Origin: Pseudomonas japonica
Lineage (GTDB): Bacteria; Pseudomonadota; Gammaproteobacteria; Pseudomonadales; Pseudomonadaceae
Assembly (NCBI RefSeq): GCF_013522925.1
Contig: NZ_JAAMQU010000001.1
Span: 186,001 to 250,000, forward strand
Length of the DNA stretch: 64,000 bases
Reading direction: 5' to 3'
Position 1 is the first letter of the stretch. Each line of letters begins with the position of its first letter. The position numbers and the translations under genes are program-made. Below are positions 59,360 to 64,000 of this stretch, in pieces. The notes beneath the pieces are model-generated. The model was not told the origin of the DNA. It saw nothing but the letters and a program-made list of their open reading frames with translations, and did no database searches.

Positions 59360-61698
59360 GCACCTCTACCAAAGCCGAGAAAGCCCCCGCCTCCGCCCCT
59401 CGCTACAAGCCCTACAGCGGCCCGGCCGCTGGCTGGGGCGCCTTGCAGAGCGTGACCCGGTTCTGGCTGGGCAGCGGCAATGCGCTGAAAAACATTCGCA
59501 CCATGCTCAAGACCAACCAGAACGGCGGTTTCGACTGCCCCGGTTGCGCCTGGGGCGAATCCCCTGATGACGGCATGGTGAAGTTTTGCGAGAACGGCGC
59601 CAAGGCCGTGAACTGGGAGGCTACCAAGCGCCGGGTGGATGCGTCTTTCTTCGCCCGGCACAGCGTTGGCGCGCTGCTGGAGCAGAGCGACTACTGGCTC
59701 GAATACCAAGGCCGGCTCACCGAACCGATGGTCTACGACGCGCAGAGCGACCGTTACAAGCCCATTGCCTGGGACGAGGCCTTCGCGCTCATTGCCCGCC
59801 ACCTCAATGAGCTGGAAAGCCCGGACCAGGCCGAGTTCTATACCTCCGGCCGTGCCAGCAACGAGGCCGCCTACCTTTACCAGCTATTCGTACGCGCGTT
59901 CGGGACCAACAACTTCCCCGATTGCTCGAACATGTGCCATGAAGCCAGCGGCGTTGCGCTTTCGCAGAGCATCGGCGTAGGCAAGGGCACGGTCACGTTC
60001 GAAGACTTCCATCACGCGGACGCGATTTTCGTGTGGGGCCAGAACCCCGGTACCAACCACCCACGCATGCTCGAACCTCTGCGCGAAGCAGTCGAGCGCG
60101 GCGCCCAGGTAGTGTGCATCAACCCGCTCAAGGAGCGCGGCCTGGAGCGCTTCCAGCATCCGCAACACCCGCTGGAAATGCTCACCAACGGTGACCGCCC
60201 CACCAATACCGCGTATTTCCGCCCGGCCTTGGGCGGCGACATGGCGATTGCCCGCGGCATGGCCAAGTTCCTGCTGCAATGGGAACGCGACGCGAAGGCT
60301 GCTGGCAACCCGCCGGTGTTCGATCATGACTTCCTCAGCGAACACACTGCGGCCGTGCAGGAATACCTCGCCGCCGTAGATGCCACCACCTGGGACCAGA
60401 TCGTGGAACAGTCGGGCCTGCCGCTGGTGGAAATCGAGCGCGCGGCTCGTATGTACGCCAAAGGCACCAAAGTGATCATGTGCTGGGCCATGGGCATCAC
60501 CCAGCATCGCCATTCGGTCCCTACGATTCAGGAGCTGTCCAACCTGATGCTCCTGCGCGGCAATATCGGCCGGCCAGGTGCCGGCCTGTGCCCGGTCCGT
60601 GGCCACAGCAACGTGCAAGGCGACCGCACCATGGGTATCAACGAGCGCCCGCCGGTGTTTTTGCTCGATGCCATGGAAAAGCGTTTCGGCTTCCAGGTTC
60701 CGCGCCAGCAAGGGCACAACGTGGTGGAAGCCATTCACGCCATGCTCGAAGGTCGCGCCAAGGTGTTCATCGGGCTGGGCGGCAACTTTGCCCAAGCCAC
60801 GCCGGACAGCCCGCGCACCGCAGAAGCATTGCGCAACTGTGAGCTGACGGTGCACATCAGTACCAAGCTCAACCGCAGCCATCTGGTTCATGGCAAGGAG
60901 GCGTTGATCCTGCCGTGCCTGGGCCGCACCGACATCGACCGCCAGGCCGAGGGCCCGCAAGCGGTAACCGTGGAGGACTCGTTCTCGATGGTTCACGCCT
61001 CGTTCGGCCAGCTGCAGCCGCTGTCTTCGCTGCAACGCTCGGAGCCGGCCATCATCGCCGGGATCGCCCACGCTACGCTTGGCCCGCGCCCCGTAGACTG
61101 GCAGTGGCTGATCGGGGACTACCAGCGGATTCGGAACCTGATCGCCGATACCATCCCAGGCTTTACAGACTTCAACGCCAAGCTGAATCATCCCGGTGGC
61201 TTCTACCTGGGCAATACCGCAGGGCAGCGCCGCTGGAATACCGCGAGCGGCCGCGCCAACTTCAAGGCCAACGCCCTGCCGGCCGACCTGTTGCATGAGC
61301 GGGTCCACGCCACCGGCCGGGTGCCCGACCTGATCCTGCAGACCCTGCGCTCGCATGACCAGTACAACACCACTATCTACAGCCTGGATGATCGTTACCG
61401 GGGCGTGCGCGGGCAGCGTGAGGTCGTGTTCGCGAACGAAGCGGACATCATCCGCCTGGGTTACCAGCCGGGCCAGAAGGTGGACATGATCTCGGTATGG
61501 GAAGACGGCCGTGAGCGTCGGGTAAGCGGGTTTACCTTGCTGCCGTTCGATATTCCTGCAGGGCAAGCTGCGGCGTACTACCCGGAGACCAACCCGCTGG
61601 TACCGCTGGAAAGTACAGGCGACGGCAGCAGCACACCTACTTCCAAGTTCGTGGCCATCCGGTTCGAACGGGCGCAGGAAAGCGCGCGGATTATCTGA
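59356..61698 (+). CDS. FdhF/YdeP-family molybdopterin oxidoreductase
   Basis: 780 residues, cytoplasmic. An unusual Cys set (Cys61, Cys64, Cys78: GFDCPGCAWG...KFCENG) replaces the canonical 4Fe-4S binding pattern, as in YdeP. TSGRASNEAAYLYQLF, NFPDCSNMCHEASG (Cys at the molybdenum ligand region), VWGQNPGTNHPRM, MGITQHRHSV and C-terminal dinucleotide-binding domain (about 640-770, TLRSHDQYNTT). GTG start coupled to fdhD. Substrate unknown; formate is the family default but YdeP-type proteins have been linked to acid resistance. Confidence 0.88.
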   Translation: MSTSTKAEKAPASAPRYKPYSGPAAGWGALQSVTRFWLGSGNALKNIRTMLKTNQNGGFDCPGCAWGESPDDGMVKFCENGAKAVNWEATKRRVDASFFARHSVGALLEQSDYWLEYQGRLTEPMVYDAQSDRYKPIAWDEAFALIARHLNELESPDQAEFYTSGRASNEAAYLYQLFVRAFGTNNFPDCSNMCHEASGVALSQSIGVGKGTVTFEDFHHADAIFVWGQNPGTNHPRMLEPLREAVERGAQVVCINPLKERGLERFQHPQHPLEMLTNGDRPTNTAYFRPALGGDMAIARGMAKFLLQWERDAKAAGNPPVFDHDFLSEHTAAVQEYLAAVDATTWDQIVEQSGLPLVEIERAARMYAKGTKVIMCWAMGITQHRHSVPTIQELSNLMLLRGNIGRPGAGLCPVRGHSNVQGDRTMGINERPPVFLLDAMEKRFGFQVPRQQGHNVVEAIHAMLEGRAKVFIGLGGNFAQATPDSPRTAEALRNCELTVHISTKLNRSHLVHGKEALILPCLGRTDIDRQAEGPQAVTVEDSFSMVHASFGQLQPLSSLQRSEPAIIAGIAHATLGPRPVDWQWLIGDYQRIRNLIADTIPGFTDFNAKLNHPGGFYLGNTAGQRRWNTASGRANFKANALPADLLHERVHATGRVPDLILQTLRSHDQYNTTIYSLDDRYRGVRGQREVVFANEADIIRLGYQPGQKVDMISVWEDGRERRVSGFTLLPFDIPAGQAAAYYPETNPLVPLESTGDGSSTPTSKFVAIRFERAQESARII

Positions 61699-61874
61699 AA
61701 TCCATCCAAGGCGAGCGGGTCGAAGATCATGTGACCCGCTTCGCTACTGCAAGTTTCCTTGCCATAACAATAAGTTAGCTATTTGTGACCAAGTCGTGTC
61801 ATTCATCGCTTTTCGGTTGTAACGGCTCGTGCGCCCAATCAGGATCGCGGCGTCATAAGCCTGAGATTCCTTTC

Positions 61875-62339
61875 ATGAAGCTTGCCTCGGTTATTGCGTT
61901 GTCCCTCAGCCTGGTCACTGGTGCCGCTTTTGCCGGTGGTACGACCGAAGCTGGCGTGGGTGGTGCTCTGGGTGGCGTGCTGGGTTCTGTAGTCGGCCAA
62001 CAGTTGGGTGGAAGCACCGGCTCGGCGATCGGTGCCGGCCTGGGCGGCGCTGCTGGTAGCGCAGTGGGTGCGGACAAGCACAGCCGTGGCGAAGCGGCGA
62101 TTGGTGGCGCCCTGGGTGCAGCGGGCGGCAACGTGATCGGCCGCAGCGTAGGCGGCACCACTGGCAGCCTGATTGGTGCCGCAGCGGGCGGCGGCGCGGG
62201 CGGCGCGCTGGGTAACTACATGGGCAGCGATGATGATCGTGACCGTGGCGGCAAAAAGTACCGCGGCCATGCCGATCGCCGTTGGGACCACGACCGTGGC
62301 CACCATTACGGCCACCGCAAGCACTGGCGTCACCGCTGA
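61875..62339 (+). CDS. exported glycine-zipper protein
   Basis: 154 residues. Signal peptide (MKLASVIALSLSLVTGAAFAGG), a long Gly/Ala-rich zipper with GxxxG periodicity (VGGALGGVLGSVVGQQLGGSTGS...), then an acidic/basic, His-rich tail (DDDRDRGGKKYRGHADRRWD). Probably membrane-associated. The frame opens at 61785 but the signal peptide begins at 61875. Confidence 0.8.
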   Translation: MKLASVIALSLSLVTGAAFAGGTTEAGVGGALGGVLGSVVGQQLGGSTGSAIGAGLGGAAGSAVGADKHSRGEAAIGGALGAAGGNVIGRSVGGTTGSLIGAAAGGGAGGALGNYMGSDDDRDRGGKKYRGHADRRWDHDRGHHYGHRKHWRHR

Positions 62340-62347
62340 TCCCTCAC

Positions 62348-62372
62348 GGGGCGGCCTCTGCCGCCCCTGTTT
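62348..62372 (+). terminator. terminator after glycine-zipper gene
   Basis: GGGGCGGC-CTCT-GCCGCCCC with TGTTT. A second inverted repeat TTGGTCGGA/TCCGACCAA follows at 62371-62394. Confidence 0.7.
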
Positions 62373-62519
62373 GGTCGGATCCATTCCGACCAAATGCTGA
62401 GCCTCCCTCTGTTCATTTCCTGAACGCGCGTTTACTCTGCCGCGCAATGTAACAGCATTGCGACATCATCCTGCGAACGACCCCTCACGCAGCGGTGTCG
62501 GTACATCAGGAACCCCGCC

Positions 62520-63257
62520 ATGGCTGCACCCGACGACAACGGCGTTACCCATTTTCAACGCCTGGACCCTGCCCAGATCGATGTAGTGCTCGGGAGCGCC
62601 CGCCTCCCTCGCCAAGCGCCGCCTGCCCGCCAGGGTTCCAGTGGTATCTGGCTTGCTGCCTTGGCCATCGTGGCTACCGCGGCCTGGGCCTGGCATGGCA
62701 GCGATAGCCCCATAGCTGCGCCGCCTGACGGCACGGCCAGCCTGCCGCCAGTGCAAACTGCCGTGCATGAGCCCCGCCAGGTAGCAGTCGTGAATACCGC
62801 CGTGGCGACCCGCGTAGTGAACCAGGTGGTCATCATCAATGCACCCGCCAAGCCTGCGCCAGTGCATTCAAGCGCGGCGCCCGAGCCGGTTGCAACGCAA
62901 GCGCCTCAAGGCTTGGTGAGCGCCCAGTACCTGGCCCAGTTCAAGGCTGGCGGCGGCCGTACCGAAGCCTCCACCCAGCGGCCATACCAGATCGCTACCG
63001 TGACCATTCGCGAATGGGATGGGCCCAACCGGTATGTCGCCAAATGGCGAATCGAGGACAACCTGATCAACCAGGGCTCGGTGTGCTTCAACTTCCCGGC
63101 CGACAGCATTGAGCACCGTGAATGCCGCCGCGCGGCGCAGCAGTACTTCAAGGACCAGTGCAAGGATTGGACGCGCCGGGCAGAGAAAACCCGAGACAAG
63201 GAAACACGCGAAGCGAAAGCGCAGTACTGCGCAGTGGCGGGAGAGTTTGCGCCGTAA
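62520..63257 (+). CDS. membrane-anchored protein of unknown function
   Basis: 245 residues. Cytosolic N terminus (1-40), one span (about 43-59, IWLAALAIVATAAWAW), Ala/Pro-rich periplasmic linker (60-135) and a C-terminal domain with YVAKWRIEDNLINQGSVCFNFPADSIEHRECRRAAQQYFKDQCKDW, three Cys. No family recognised. Precedes a REP-like unit and the convergent pckA. Confidence 0.75.
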   Translation: MAAPDDNGVTHFQRLDPAQIDVVLGSARLPRQAPPARQGSSGIWLAALAIVATAAWAWHGSDSPIAAPPDGTASLPPVQTAVHEPRQVAVVNTAVATRVVNQVVIINAPAKPAPVHSSAAPEPVATQAPQGLVSAQYLAQFKAGGGRTEASTQRPYQIATVTIREWDGPNRYVAKWRIEDNLINQGSVCFNFPADSIEHRECRRAAQQYFKDQCKDWTRRAEKTRDKETREAKAQYCAVAGEFAP

Positions 63258-63283
63258 GAGGCTGGCGCAAACGGGCAGCGATC

Positions 63284-63310
63284 CATTCGCGAGCTACGCC
63301 CGCTTCCTAT
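63284..63310. repeat. REP-like unit, short form
   Basis: ATTCGCGAGCTACGCCCGCT then TCCTAT, the same as 39883-39910 with two or three changes. Sits between two convergent genes. Confidence 0.7.
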
Positions 63311-63339
63311 GAGGAAACGGGAGTAGCTTGCGAGGGTTT

Positions 63340-64000
<661 letters not shown>

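Noticed and set aside
59884..61566. 560-codon open frame on the minus strand
   Set aside because: Antisense to the molybdo-oxidoreductase, which has clear motifs; shadow frame.

Overview
The window reads as a chromosomal segment of a Pseudomonas, most likely of the P. putida group. The gene order glnA ... ntrBC-trmL-secB-grxC-gpmI-envC-ctpA-hisBHAF-asmA-mutY-yggX-tRNA-Phe ... rml(rfb)-dctBD-cysQ-nudE-yrfG-fdhD-pckA is the backbone known from that genus. Coding bias is G+C rich, and several sigma-54-type promoters and REP-like repeats fit. The species call is inference from synteny; no search was run.

Layout. 1-7.3 kb: the end of glnA, a periplasmic chorismate mutase, two DUF4124 envelope proteins, the NtrB/NtrC nitrogen two-component pair, and directly after it a non-coding RNA locus with a near-perfect sigma-54 promoter and three copies of one stem-loop, which I read as the NrsZ sRNA. 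7.3-18.6 kb: housekeeping genes (secB/grxC/rhodanese, gpmI, envC-ctpA-deacetylase), the his block in the order hisB-H-A-F on the minus strand, and an OFA-type MFS transporter. 18.9-23.8 kb: asmA-mutY-yggX, chained by 4-base overlaps, and tRNA-Phe. 23.8-28.3 kb: a GABA-type permease with its own sigma-54-like promoter, an orphan amino-acid-binding protein, a methyltransferase, and a LuxR-type regulator whose phospho-acceptor Asp is Glu.

28.3-35.5 kb: a complete CS1-type (alpha) chaperone-usher fimbrial operon on the minus strand: chaperone, major subunit, usher, two tandem tip-adhesin paralogues, second chaperone, then the Glu-receiver regulator. 35.7-40.9 kb: tRNA-Thr followed by a repeat-rich accessory stretch holding modular REP-like elements, a structured leader with tiny ORFs, a decayed RelBE module, and a roughly 0.7-kb direct duplication that brackets a more A+T-rich hexapeptide acetyltransferase gene. 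40.9-48.5 kb: a GST, an OprD-type porin and an agmatine-use operon: a kinase/aminotransferase fusion followed by aguB and aguA, with twin palindromes before aguB. 48.7-64 kb: dTDP-rhamnose genes in the order rfbBACD, dctBD, cysQ-nudE, yrfG, a LysR gene, fdhD plus a FdhF/YdeP-like molybdo-oxidoreductase, two small envelope genes, and the 3' part of pckA.

Together the window has a strong nitrogen/carbon-scavenging theme (GlnA, NtrBC, the NrsZ-like RNA, GABA permease, agmatine catabolism to putrescine, DctBD), plus cell-surface genes (fimbriae, rhamnose precursor, EnvC, CtpA). The least ordinary parts are the fimbrial operon with duplicated tip and chaperone and an Asp-to-Glu receiver, the duplication around the acetyltransferase, the kinase/aminotransferase fusion beside aguBA, and the triple-stem-loop RNA after ntrC.
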